DNA from: Sipunculus nudus
Taxonomy: Eukaryota; Annelida; Sipuncula; Golfingiida; Sipunculidae
DNA: 64,000 nt
NCBI GenBank assembly: GCA_026874595.1
Contig: CM049317.1
Location: 39,642,401 to 39,706,400, forward strand
Direction: 5' to 3'
The notes beneath the pieces are model-generated. The model ran no database searches. It worked only from the letters and a program-made list of their open reading frames with translations, and had not been told where the DNA came from. Of this stretch, positions 33,456 through 46,137 are shown in pieces. The translations under genes were made by a program, and so were the position numbers. Each line of letters opens with the position of its first letter. Within the stretch, counting starts at the first letter, position 1.

Positions 33456-34333
33456 GCCGGTTTAATTTAGAAAACAGTCTCGGATGTCATATCATACGTT
33501 TAGGATTTATTCATCACGTCATATATCCATATATAGGGGAGACAGTTTTGGTGGATAATATGAAAAATTATAAAAAAGTTTCTCATAAAAATGGGTTGCT
33601 GCAAGATTCAGATTCTACAAAGGGGCAGTGCTCCCCATGCCCACGCGGGGTCACCCAATCTAACCACTATATTCACTTGGACTTGTCATTCTCAAAGTGG
33701 GTTCATACAAGGATTTTTCTATTTATCATATATTATACTATTTTATTATAACCTACACAAACATTAAAATAAAGCTAATTAAATTACAATAATAAAATTG
33801 AATGTAATTTATGAACACTTTTCTGCTTATTAAACACACACTACCTCACTCTGAGTCTCAGACTGTGGCTGTATCCCTATTTATAACAAAATCAGCTATA
33901 ATGGCTGTGCCGCCTGTTAAATATTAACACAGAACTTTTAATATGGAAACAATACAATTCTTTCCAACTGTTGACAATTTATATCTTGTCACCCACGTAG
34001 CAGTTAATCTACTGTCTATTTAATTAATTTTTGGGAGCCTCATCCATTGATATCACCATAGGATGCAACAGCCCCCCCCCCAGGTGTGACGTCACTCGGG
34101 CTAATCGGCTGGTTCCTGCTTCTCACCAGCTGTAGCGCCAATGTAGTTTGCTTGGACTAGAGGCAGAAATAACAACTTACAACTAGCTTAATAACTTGTA
34201 TGATACCGTCTCACAAAAGACCGCTGCTTTCTCTTCGGTTCTGCTTGGGCCGTCCGTTTCTCTCACCAGGCAGCCCGCGTCCAACAGACTTCTGTCGCCT
34301 TGCCTCGCTCTCTCTAGTGTTTCGGACTGGTTT
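33456..34333. other. No gene seen
   Basis: AT-rich, with a short C tract near 34072-34081. No exon is supported. Confidence 0.45.
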
Positions 34334-36094
34334 CGCACTCCAGACCTCTGTCACCTCTGACCTGACTGCGCACTCCAGACCTCTGTCACCTCTGACCTGA
34401 CTGCGCACTCCAGACCGCTGTCACCTCTGACCTGACTGCGCACTCCAGACCTCTGTCACCTCTAACCTGACTGCGCACTCCAGACCTCTGTCACCTCTGA
34501 CCTGACTGCGCACTCCAGACCTCTGTCACCTCTGACCTGACTGCGCACTCCAGACCTCTGTCACCTCTGACCTGACTGCGCACTCCAGACCTCTGTCACC
34601 TCTGACCTGACTGCGCACTCCAGACCTCTGTCACCTCTGACCTGACTGCGCACTCCAGACCTCTGTCACCTCTGACCTGACTGCGCACTCCAGACCTCTG
34701 TCACCTCTGACCTGACTGCGCACTCCAGACCTCTGTCACCGCTGTCCTGACTGTGCACTCCAGACCTCTGTCACCTCTGACCTGACTGCGCACTCCAGAC
34801 CTCTGTCACCTCTGACCTGACTGTGCACTTCAGACCTCTGTCACCTCTGACCTGACTGTGCACTCCAGACAGCTGTCACCTCTGACCTGACTGCGCACTC
34901 CAGACCTCTGTCACCTCTGACCTTACTGCGCACTCCAGACCTCTGTCACCTCTGACCTGACTGCGCACTCCAGACCGCTGTCACCTCTGACCTGACTGCG
35001 CACTCCAGACCTCTGTCACCTCTGACCTGACTGCGCACTCCAGACCTCTGTCACCTCTGACCTGACTGCGCACTCCAGACCTCTGTCACCTCTGACCTGA
35101 CTGCGCACTCCAGACCTCTGTCACCTCTGACCTGACTGCGCACTCCAGACCTCTGTCACCTCTGACCTGACTGCGCACTCCAGACCTCTGTCACCTCTGA
35201 CCTGACTGCGCACTCCAGACCTCTGTCACCTCTGACCTGACTGCGCACTCCAGACCTCTGTCACCGCTGTCCTGACTGTGCACTCCAGACCTCTGTCACC
35301 TCTGACCTGACTGCGCACTCCAGACCTCTGTCACCTCTGACCTGACTGTGCACTTCAGACCTCTGTCACCTCTGACCTGACTGTGCACTCCAGACAGCTG
35401 TCACCTCTGACCTGACTGCGCACTCCAGACCTCTGTCACCTCTGACCTTACTGCGCACTCCAGACCGCTGTCACCTCTGACCTGACTGCGCACTCCAGAC
35501 CTCTGTCACCTCTGACCTGACTGTGCACTACAGACCTCTGTCACCTCTGAACTGATTGCGCACTCCAGACCTCTGTCACCTCTGACCTGACTGCGAACTC
35601 CGGACCTCTGTCACCTCTGACCTGAGTGCGCACTCCAGACCTCTGTCACCTCTGACCTGACTGCGCACTCCAGACCTCTGTCACCTCTGACCTGACTGTG
35701 CACTACAGACCTCTGTCACCTCTGACCTGACTGCGAACTCCGGACCTCTGTCACCTCTGACCTGAGTGCGCACTCCAGACCTCTGTCACCTCTGACCTGA
35801 CTGCGCACTCCAGACCTCTGTCACCTCTGACCTGACTGCGCACTCCAGACCTCTGTCACCTCTGACCTGACTTCGTACTCCAGGCCTATGTCACCTTTTA
35901 ACTGACTGGGCACTCCAGACCGTTGTCACCACTGACCTGACTGCGCACTCCAGACCGCTGTCACCTCTAACCTGACTTCGTACTCCAGGCCTATGTCACC
36001 TCTGATCTGACTGCGTACTCCAGACCCCTGTCACCTCTTAACTGACTGCGCACTCCAGACCGCTGTCACCTCTTACCTGACTGCACACTCCAGA
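34334..36094 (+). repeat. 35-bp minisatellite, about 50 copies
   Basis: The unit ACTCCAGACCTCTGTCACCT plus CTGACCTGACTGCGC (35 bases) covers 1.76 kb. Copies are nearly identical in the middle and diverge towards the right end. A variant block beginning GCTGTCCTGACTGTGCAC occurs at 34741 and again at 35266, exactly 525 bases (15 units) apart, showing a multi-unit duplication. Stops in every unit make it non-coding. Confidence 0.95.
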
Positions 36095-36274
36095 AAGCAT
36101 GAACTATGAATAAAGAACGTCATAACGAATTTATTTTAGTCTTGCAGAATACTTGTATACTTGCGATAAAATTGGTAGATATCATTGGATTTCATTTAAT
36201 ACTTTATAAATGTTAAATGATCGTATATGAGATAATATGTAACGTTTTGTAAAATGTATAGGGAATATACGGGG

Positions 36275-36335
36275 GAGTTATTTATCACACATACCTGTTA
36301 CTCAAGGCGAACTTGTATCGAGGGAGATGTTATAA
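36275..36335 (+). repeat. Solitary copy related to the 49-bp repeat
   Basis: 'ttatcacacatacctgttac' followed by 'gcgaacttgtatcgagggag' matches the unit tandemly repeated at 36912-37190, on the other side of exon 1. The promoter-proximal region is therefore flanked by the same repeat. Confidence 0.65.
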
Positions 36336-36637
36336 ATTTATAAATTTATCTATGGAATTTGGATTATGCTACAAAGGTTTTATTTTGAATGGCGGGTCAT
36401 ACAATATTTGAGCTCGACTGTTCAGATGTGCTAATGACTATGTGACTACGCTTACAGCTCCGACCAGCCCTTTCCGCATTTGACAGACCTACTTGGTGAC
36501 GAATACCCTGGCCGGCGTGAAGACCAAGTTTGCTTGTGCTCTGTGTTAAGATTTTCTTCGCTTTTCAGGACATGACATTCATCTAACGTGCGCAAAAATC
36601 CTTGACGCGGTAGAAAGAATTCGTCTGCGTCATCAGT

Positions 36638-36703
36638 ATGGCGGCCACTCAAACCGCGACGGATGATCACATGACCGAACTGCAGCTCCGACTTCTACGC
36701 CAG
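36638..36703 (+). CDS. Host gene, coding exon 1 (N-terminus with coiled-coil tendency)
   Basis: Best host-gene candidate in the window. The ATG at 36638 (CAGTATGG) opens 22 codons, MAATQTATDDHMTEL followed by QLRLLRQ, ending exactly at a codon boundary with donor CAG/GTGAGG at 36704. The surrounding sequence is richer in CG than most of the window, as expected for a first exon. Joined to 51655-51703 and 54596-54627 it stays open and gives 49 residues. From MTEL onward the leucines and charged residues suggest an amphipathic coiled coil continuing into exon 2. I do not recognise the family. Later exons are outside the window or unrecognised. Support is splice phase and coding character only. 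Confidence 0.6.
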
Positions 36704-36911
36704 GTGAGGGGGACACACACACACGCGCGCACATACACACACTAGGGGCCCACAGAAACAAAGGCATCAGCACTAAAAAAATGATATAAACTGCATATAC
36801 CGGCTTTACAGTACTTTACAATCATACATTTGAGGCCTATGTGATTTGAACCTGATCTTTTTCATCAATGAAAACAAACTCTGCGATAATTTTCTTTTTT
36901 TCCACGCCATT
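36704..36911. other. Start of intron 1
   Basis: Donor GTGAGG at 36704, then a CA-rich tract (36713-36741) and unremarkable sequence. The intron would run to 51654, about 15 kb, and holds the 49-, 45-, 40- and 30-bp repeat arrays. Confidence 0.5.
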
Positions 36912-37190
36912 ATGTATCGAGGGAGTTGTTTGTTACACAGACCAGTAACTCCACGCCAACTTGTATCGAGGAAGTTGTTTATTATAAAGGCCAGTAACTC
37001 CACGCCAACTTGTATCGAGGGAGTTGTTTATTACACAGACCAGTAACTCCACGCCAACTTGTATCGAGGAAGTTGTTTATTATAAAGGCCAGTAACTCCA
37101 CGCCAACTTGTATCGAGGGAGTTGTTTATTACACAGACCAGTAACTCCACGCCAACTTGTATCGAGGGAGTTGTTATCACACAGATCAAT
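36912..37190 (+). repeat. 49-bp tandem repeat, about six copies, in alternating pairs
   Basis: The unit TGTATCGAGGGAGTTGTTTA plus 29 bases repeats every 49 bases. Copies alternate between a 'cacagaccagtaactcc' type and a 'taaaggccagtaactcc' type, so the real period is a 98-bp dimer. Confidence 0.85.
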
Positions 37191-37734
37191 AACAAGCCAA
37201 CTTGCCACTCCGCAATATGCGATGATGATGAGACCGAATGTGTAACATCTGTCTAAAGCTGCGTATTGCGTCACCTTGATATGGAAAGTCTAATGATCTG
37301 GATTGTCTCTGATATCTATCAAGAGATATCACATTTAAACTGATCGCTGCATCTATTAACACCCATTGTTCCCAACTGCACGAAAGGGTACAAATTTAAG
37401 GTCACAGACAGAGACAGTCCTAAAAGTGTTTTGACCGGAAATAAAAGGTCCCTTGATTTCCCCGCCATAGAATCCATTTAGTCCATATTTTGCTTATTTA
37501 TTGAGATATTATATATTTGCATTTTATCCAGTTTAGCAGGGTATCTATTATTAAAGATTAGTTTTTATTTACTTTAAGGTATCTTGAAGCAAATAAATCT
37601 GAAACCTTCCAAACTGTATCTGGTAGAAATTTGAAGGCAACTAAAATATTGCAAATCAATCAAGTTTGCATAATAACTGAGACACACACATATAGAGAGT
37701 GTATAAATAGTTTACTGAGACCTAATTTTGACAT
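37191..37734. other. Intronic sequence, nothing recognised
   Basis: Single-copy-looking AT-rich DNA between two tandem arrays. Confidence 0.45.
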
Positions 37735-40700
37735 AATTTAAGGACCAGTTAACCATGATATATAAGCTATAGTGTTAATAATTTACGGAACAGTTAACCA
37801 CGATATAAAAGCTATAGTGTTAATAATTTAAGGACCAGTTAACCACGATATAAAAGCTATAGTGTTAATAATTTAAGGACCAGTTAACCACGATATAAAA
37901 GCTATAGTGTTAATAATTTAAGGACCAGTTAACCACGATATAAAAGCTATAGTGTTAATAATTTAAGGACCAGTTAACCACGATATAAAAGCTAAAGTGG
38001 TAATAATTTAAGGACCAGTTAACCACGATATAAAAGCTAAAGTGGTAATAATTTAAGGACCAGTTAACCACGATATAAAAGCTATAGTGTTAATAATTTA
38101 AGGACCAGTTAACCACGATATAAAAGCTATAGTGTTAATAATTTAAGGACCAGTTAACCACGATATAAAAGCTATAGTGTTAATAATTTGAAGACCAGTT
38201 AACCACGATATAAAAGCTATAGTGTTAATAATTTAAGGAACAGTTAACCATGATATAAAAGCTATAGTGTTAATAATTTAAGGAACAGTTAACCACGATA
38301 TAAAAGCTATAGTGTTAATAATTTAAGGACCAGTTAACCACGATATAAAAGCTATAGTGTTAATAATTTAAGGACCAGTTAACCACGATATAAAAGCTAT
38401 AGTGTTAATAATTTAAGGACCAGTTAACCACGATATAAAAGCTATAGTGATAATTATTAAAGGACCAGTTAACCACGATATTTAAGCTATAGTGTTAATA
38501 ATTTAAGGACCAGTTAACCACGATATAAAAGCTATAGTGTAATAATTTAAGGACCAGTTAACCACGATATAAAAGCTAAAGTGGTAATAATTTAAGGACC
38601 AGTTAACCACGATATAAAAGCTATAGTGTTAATAATTTAAGGACCAGTTAACCACGATATAAAAGCTATAGTGTTAATAATTTAAGGACCAGTTAACCAC
38701 GATATAAAAGCTATAGTGTTAATAATTTGAAGACCAGTTAACCACGATATAAAAGCTATAGTGTTAATAATTTAAGGAACAGTTAACCATGATATAAAAG
38801 CTATAGTGTTAATAATTTAAGGAACAGTTAACCATGATATAAAAGCTATAGTGTTAATAATTTAAGGAACAGTTAACCACGATATAAAAGCTATAGTGTT
38901 AATAATTTAAGGACCAGTTAACCACGATATAAAAGCTATAGTGTTAATAATTTAAGGACCAGTTAACCACGATATAAAAGCTATAGTGATAATAATTAAA
39001 GGACCAGTTAACCACGATATTTAAGCTATAGTGTTAATAATTTAAGGACCAGTTAACCACGATATAAAAGCTATAGTGTAATAATTTAAGGACCAGTTAA
39101 CCACGATATAAAAGCTAAAGTGGTAATAATTTAAGGACCAGTTAACCACGATATAAAAGCTATAGTGTTAATAATTTAAGGACCAGTTAACCACGATATA
39201 AAAGCTATAGTGTTAATAATTTAAGGACCAGTTAACCACGATATAAAAGCTATAGTGTTAATAATTTGAAGACCAGTTAACCACGATATAAAAGCTATAG
39301 TGTTAATAATTTAAGGACCAGTTAACCACGATATAAAAGCTAAAGTGGTAATAATTTAAGGACCAGTTAACCACGATATAAAAGCTATAGTGTTAATAAT
39401 TTAAGGACCAGTTAACCACGATATAAAAGCTATAGTGTTAATAATTTAAGGACCAGTTAACCACGATATAAAAGCTAAAGTGGTAATAATTTAAGGACCA
39501 GTTAACCACGATATAAAAGCTATAGTGTTAATAATTTAAGGACCAGTTAACCACGATATAAAAGCTATAGTGTTAATAATTTAAGGACCAGTTAACCACG
39601 ATATAAAAGCTATAGTGTTAATAATTTAAGGACCAGTTAACCACGATATAAAAGCTATAGTGTTAATAATTTAAGGACCAGTTAACCACGATATAAAAGC
39701 TAAAGTGGTAATAATTTAAGGACCAGTTAACCACGATATAAAAGCTATAGTGTTCATAATTTAAGGACCAGTTAACCACGATATAAAAGCTATAGTGTTA
39801 ATAATTTAAGGACCAGTTAACCACGATATAAAAGCTTTAGTGTTAATAATTTAAGGACCAGTTAACCACGATATAAAAGCTATAGTGTTAATAATTTAAG
39901 GACCAGTTAACCACGATATAAAAGCTTTAGTGTTAATAATTTAAGGAACCGTTGACCACGAATAAAAGCTATAGTGTTAATAATTTAAGGACCAGTTAAC
40001 CATGATATAAAAGCTATAGTGTTAATAATTTAAGGACCAGTTAACCACGATATAAAAGCTATAGTGTTAATAATTTAAGGACCAGTTAACCACGATATAA
40101 AAGCTATAGTGTTAATAATTTAAGGACCAGTTGACCACGATATAAAAGCTATAGTGTTAATAATTTAAGGAACCGTTGACCACGATATAAAAGCTATAAT
40201 GTTAATAATTTAAGGAACCGTTGACCACGATATAAAAGCTATAGTGGTAATAATTTAAGGAACAGTTAACCACGATATAACAGCTATAGTGATAATAATT
40301 TAAGGAACAGTTAACCACGATATAAAAGCTATAGTCCTAATAATTTAAGGACCAGTTAACCACGATATAAAAGCTATAGTGATAATAATTTGAGGACCAG
40401 TTAACCACGATATAAAAGCTAAAGTGTTAATAATTTAAGGAACAGTTAACCACGATATAAAAGCTATAGTGTTAATAATTTAAGGAACAGTTAACCATGA
40501 TATAAAAGCTATAGTGTTAATAATTTAAGGAACAGTTAACCATGATATAAAAGCTATAGTGTTAATAATTTAAGGAACAGTTAACCACGATATAAAAGCT
40601 ATAGTGTTAATAATTTAAGGAACAGTTAACCACGATATAAAAGCTATAGTGTTAATAATTTAAGGAACAGTTAACCACGATATAAAAGCTATAGTGTTAA

Positions 40701-42551
40701 TAATTTAAGGAACAGTTAACCATGATATAAAAGCTATAGTGTTAATAATTTAAGGAACAGTTAACCATGATATAAAAGCTATAGTGTTAATAATTTAAGA
40801 AACAGTTAACCATGATATAAAAGCTATAGTGTTAATAACTTAAGGAACAGTTAACCATGATATAAAAGCTATAGTGTTAATAATTTAAGGAACAGTTAAC
40901 CACGCTATAAAAGCTATAGTGTTAATAATTTAAGGAACAGTTAACCATGATATAAAAGCTATAGTGTTAATAATTTAAGGAACAGTTAACCACGATATAA
41001 AAGCTATAGTGTTAATAATTTAAGGAACAGTTAACCATGATATAAAAGCTATAGTGTTAATAATTTAAGGAACAGTTAACCATGATATAAAAGCTATAGT
41101 GTTAATAATTTAAGGAACAGTTAACCATGATATAAAAGCTATAGTGTTAATAATTTAAGGAACAGTTAACCATGATATAAAAGCTATAGTGTTAATAATT
41201 TAAGGAACAGTTAACCATGATATAAAAGCTATAGTTTTAATAATTTAAGGAACAGTTAACCATGATATAAAAGCTATAGTGTTAATAATTTAAGGAACAG
41301 TTAACCATGATATAAAAGCTATAGTGTTAATAATTTAAGGAACAGTTAACCATGATATAAAAGCTATAGTGTTAATAATTTAAGGAACAGTTAACCACGA
41401 TATAAAAGCTATAGTGTTAATAATTTAAGGAACAGTTAACCATGACATAAAAGCTATAGTGTTAATAATTTAAGGAACAGTTAACCATGATATAAAAGCT
41501 ATAGTGTTAATAATTTAAGGAACAGTTAATCATGATATAAAAGCTATAGTGTTAATAATTTAAGGAACAGTTAACCATGATATAAAAGCTATAGTGTTAA
41601 TAATTTAAGGAACAGTTAACCATGATATAAAAGCTATAGTGTTAATAATTTAAGGAACAGTTAACCATGATATAAAAGCTATAGTGTTAATAATTTAAGG
41701 AACAGTTAACCATGATATAAAAGCTATAGTGTTAATAATTTAAGGAACAGTTAACCATGATATAAAAGCTATAGTGTTAATAATTTAAGGAACAGTTAAC
41801 CATGATATAAAAGCTATAGTGTTAATAATTTAAGGAACAGTTAACCATGATATAAAAGCTATAGTGTTAATAATTTAAGGAACAGTTAACCATGATATAA
41901 AAGCTATAGTGTTAATAATTTAAGGAACAGTTAACCATGATATAAAAGCTATAGTGTTAATAATTTAAGGAACAGTTAACCATGATATAAAAGCTATAGT
42001 GTTAATAATTTAAGGAACAGTTAACCACGATATAAAAGCTATAGTGTTAATAATTTAAGGAACAGTTAACCATGACATAAAAGCTATAGTGTTAATAATT
42101 TAAGGAACAGTTAACCATGATATAAAAGCTATAGTGTTAATAATTTAAGGAACAGTTAATCATGATATAAAAGCTATAGTGTTAATAATTTAAGGAACAG
42201 TTAACCATGATATAAAAGCTTTAGTGTTAATAATTTAAGGAACAGTTAACCATGATATAAAAGCTTTAGTGTTGATAATTTAAGGAACAGTTAACCATGA
42301 TATAAAAGCTATAGTGTTAATAATTTAAGGAACAGTTAACCATGATATAAAAGCTATAGTGTTAATAATTTAAGGAACAGTTAACCATGATATAAAAGCT
42401 ATAGTGTTAATAATTTAAGGAACAGTTAACCATGATATAAAAGCTATAGTGTTAATAATTTAAGGAACAGTTAACCATGATATAAAAGCTATAGTGTTAA
42501 TAATTTAAGGACCAGTTAACCATGATATAAAAGCTATAGTGTTAATAATTT
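37735..42551 (+). repeat. 45-bp satellite array, about 107 copies
   Basis: A 4.8-kb array of a 45-base unit, GGACCAGTTAACCACGATAT plus AAAAGCTATAGTGTTAATAATTTAA. The left half is mainly the GGACC/CACG form and the right half mainly GGAAC/CATG, with the switch near 40440. Higher-order structure is visible: the variant TTTGAAGACC recurs at about 38187, 38726 and 39265 (539 bp, twelve units minus one base, accounted for by a 44-base unit). CATGACATAA (41441, 42071) and CAGTTAATCATG (41521, 42151) recur at 630 bp (14 units). Each unit contains TATAAAAG. Stops in all frames; non-coding. Confidence 0.97.
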
Positions 42552-43531
42552 TTATTCGAAGAAGTGGAAAAGGTTCGTTTTTTTTTTCACACAGAAAGTA
42601 GGTCAACTTAGCTGGCGCTAGGTCATACCTATCAACCATGGTATGAAAGCCAAATTATTATATTTTCTGACTTATCCAGGTTACCACAGGTGTGTGCCCA
42701 CAACTTCTTACATTTACATGATACGCTCCTCACGCCGTTCTGGCATAGGGCTAAGAATCAGACCAATGAGAGCTTGCGTCCCGATGTAATCAAACCAGCG
42801 AGAGCGGGGTCGCATGTTTAAGATTTAGGCTGGATGCACAACGCAATATAAGTGATTTGATTACAGATCTTTGCTCTTTGCACACGTTGGTGTTCTTGCC
42901 AAGAGAACCTTGCTATAGAAAGCAGCAGTTACACGAGACGATGTCTGGGACGATGTCAGTGTATAACCGCTGAAAATAGGAGCGTAGTCGCGTGATCGTT
43001 CATGTGGAATTTTGTACAGACAACTTTAATCATTTATATTATACTAGAATGTATAACAAGGAATTGTAAAACGACCCTAAATTAGGGCCAATGCAGCTAT
43101 GCATATGAATTACAAGACGGTCGTCTGACAGCCGCATTGGATTTCTAATCAGTTCGAAATTATTACAAAAACTGCTCAGAACCCCTCCCTGCTCAAAATC
43201 CTGGACACGCCCCTGTTAGCACTGATCATCCCAAAGTGACAGGTTCATATGATCAACGGCAAAGTTTTGCCCCCTGTTTACGGACGGCGGGAGAGACGAC
43301 ACAGGACAAAAATACTACAGGACACACTAATCACAGACAAATGTCCACTGACCAACTGTCACAGGTCAAACTGCCTATCAAGAAACAAATATTCTGAGTA
43401 TCAGTAATGATATTTATTAAGTATAAAAATGAGTAATTGTTTGAAACCATTTGTTTTCACACCGTGCACTGCAGATTGACGGATGCGATCTGCTTTGATA
43501 ATTTGTGCTTAATAAACTTGAGATAACAGTT

Positions 43532-43612
<81 letters not shown>

Positions 43613-45030
43613 AATAATTCTTATAATACTGACAATATTCAATAAGTTTATTTTGTAATGGCGGCTTATTTTACCAGATCACACATTGAACCTTTACTGG
43701 AATGAAGAACAATTTAACTTTTAAGATTGTCAGCATCCAAGACTGTGGAAAAGCATGCAAGCTCCAAACAAGTTTATTTTTAGGCGAAATAAAATATCCT
43801 GTTTGACCGAACGAACAATGTTTTGGAATAAATAAAAAGCGAAGCACTTTAAATATCTAATTTTGAAGTATTTGAGAATTTTGTAACATGGATACTTCCT
43901 TGTGCTCCCCCCCCCCCCCCAAGTCTGGTCCTCTAAGTGCAAACCTAAGTCAGTTGAGAGGGAAGTAGGAACTTTGGATGATACCCAGATTTTCTGTTTG
44001 ACGTTTCCACTCTTTATTTGCGCATGGTCTTGATAAGCTGTGTAAACCCAGGTCATACCGAAGGGTAGTGCTTCGTTGTCATGACAATGTGTGACGAGGA
44101 TCTTAAAAAAAGTGTAATTTGCCTGGTAGCCAGACCAAGTTCATCATTTGCCTTTACTCTGCTGAACCGACAGGCTGAGTGTTTTGTCTGCAGATTTCCT
44201 ATAGTTGCCTTCGCAAGGAGGGTATGCGTTCATTCCCGTTTGTGTGTGTGTGGCGTTTGTGTGTGTGCGGCGTTTGTGTATATTTTCACAACATAACCCA
44301 CGCATCACGAACGGAATCTCATGAAATGTGCAGGGCATTTCGAGAATGGGTCGAGAATAAATCCATTAGATTTTGGTGCGGATCCAGGAGCGTCTTCAAT
44401 GAATATTCATAAATGTACAGGCAATTATGCACGAATGGACCAGAGAACATGGGCCAAAAAGTAAATCAATGCAAACATGATCCAACCTCCTATGCGCCAC
44501 GCAGGCCTGCCCATCTGTTCAGGTCTTGGTCGAGCTCCCAGAACTTCGGAGTAAGCGAGTCCAGTGGTTCCCTGCAATAAGGCTTGTGCAAACCGGCAAT
44601 TTCAAAGTATTAACTTCAGCACGGGGATTTCAATGTTCGCAGAGCGTTTTTGAAACGATGATCTCATTTTCGAGGTGAGCGGACGTCTGCCCATAGCATC
44701 TAATATTTGGCCTCTCCCATGGAGCCCCAATTAAAATAAAGTCGCCATAACATAACTCACGCAGTCAAGGACAGAATCTCATGAATATTTCAGGCCATTT
44801 CGGGAATGGTCAAAGGAAAATCGATTACATTTCGGTAAGGATCAATCACCTGATCCGGGTTTAGGAACATCGTCAAAGAATATTCACAAATATACAGTAA
44901 CGTATCCCCCCCCTCCCTCACACACAATCTTTGGAATTCAGATTTCTATTCTTCAAGCTGCATTTATTGTCCTCGGCCACAAAATAACGAGTGATGCTCT
45001 GCCATACGTATGAGCAAATGGAGAATTTGA
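42552..45030. other. Intronic region with a degenerate direct repeat and simple tracts
   Basis: No exon found. About 150 bp starting at 44287 ('ggaatctcatgaaatgtgcagg') recurs in diverged form at 44746-44900 ('agaatctcatgaatatttcagg'). An AT tract lies at 43531-43606, C14 at 43907-43920 and a GT-rich stretch at 44234-44282. Confidence 0.55.
43531..43606. repeat. (AT)n microsatellite
   Basis: Nearly pure AT dinucleotides with two or three interruptions. Confidence 0.95.
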
Positions 45031-46115
45031 GTAGTCTGTTCACAGTCATTGATATGGATGGACAGTGTGAGTTGTCTGTTCACAGTCATTTTTTTAGATT
45101 GACAGTGTGAGTTGTCTGTTCACAGTCATTGATGTGGATTGACAGTGTGAGTCGTCTGTTCACAGTAATTTTTTTAGATTGACAGTGTGAGTTGTCTGTT
45201 CACAGTCATTGATGTGGATTGACAGTGTGAGTCGTCTGTTCACAGTAATTTTTTTTAATTGACAGTGTGGGTCGTCTATTTCCAGTCATTTTTTTTTAGA
45301 TTGACAGTGTGAGTTGTCTGTTCACAGTAATTTTTGTGGATTGACAGTGTGAGTCGTCTGTTCACAGTCATTTTTTTAGATTGACAGTGTGAGTCGTCTG
45401 TTCACAGTCATTGATGTGGATTGACAGTGTGAGTCGTCTGTTCACAATAATTCTTTTTTAATTGACAGTGTGGGTCGTTTATTCACAGTCATTTTTGTTG
45501 ACTGACAGTTTGAGTCGTCCGTTCTTAGTCATTTTTTTTTGGATTGACAGTTGGATTGACATTGGCATGGGTTGATAGTGTGAGTCTTCTGTTCACAGTC
45601 ATTGATGTGGATTGACAGTGTAAGTCGTCTGTTCCCAGTCATTTTTTTTATTGACAGTGTGAGTCGTCTGTTCGCAGTCATTGGCATTGGTTGATAGTGT
45701 GAGTCTTCTGTTCACAGTCATTGATGTGGATTGACAGTGTGAGTCGTCTGTTCACAGTCATTTTTTTTATTGACAGTGTGGGTCGTCTGTTTACAGTCAT
45801 TGGCGTGGGTTGACAGTGTGAGTCTTCTGTTCACAGTCATTGATGTGGATTGACAGTGTGAGTCTTCTGTTCACAGTCATTTTTTTGGGATTGACAGTGT
45901 GAGTCGTCTTTTCACAGTCATTGGCACTTGTTGATAGTGTGAGTCTTCTGTTCACAGTTATTGATGTGGATTGATAGTGTGAGTCGTTTGTTCACAGTCA
46001 TTATTTTTGGATTGACAGTGTGAGTCGTCTTTTTACAGTCATTGGCGTGAGTTGACAATGTGAGTCGTCTGTTCACAGTCATTGGCGTGGGTGGACAGTG
46101 TGAGTCGTCTGTTCA
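45031..46115 (+). repeat. 40-bp tandem array, first block
   Basis: The unit GATTGACAGTGTGAGTCGTC plus TGTTCACAGTCATTGATGTG repeats with length changes in a T-run that replaces 'gatgtgg' in many copies. The block ends at C22 (46116-46137). The sequence starting at 44915, including its left flank, recurs at 46141 after 1226 bp. Confidence 0.9.
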
Positions 46116-46137
46116 CCCCCCCCCCCCCCCCCCCCCC
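46116..46137. repeat. C22 homopolymer at duplication junction
   Basis: Twenty-two consecutive C residues separate the two large copies of the 40-bp array. The left flank of the first copy is also C-rich (CCCCCCCCTCCCTC near 44905-44918), consistent with slippage or recombination between C tracts. Confidence 0.9.

Noticed and set aside
34334-42551. CRISPR-like regular repeats of 35 and 45 bp
   Set aside because: Units follow each other with no unique spacers; they are ordinary eukaryotic satellites, and no cas-like genes exist.
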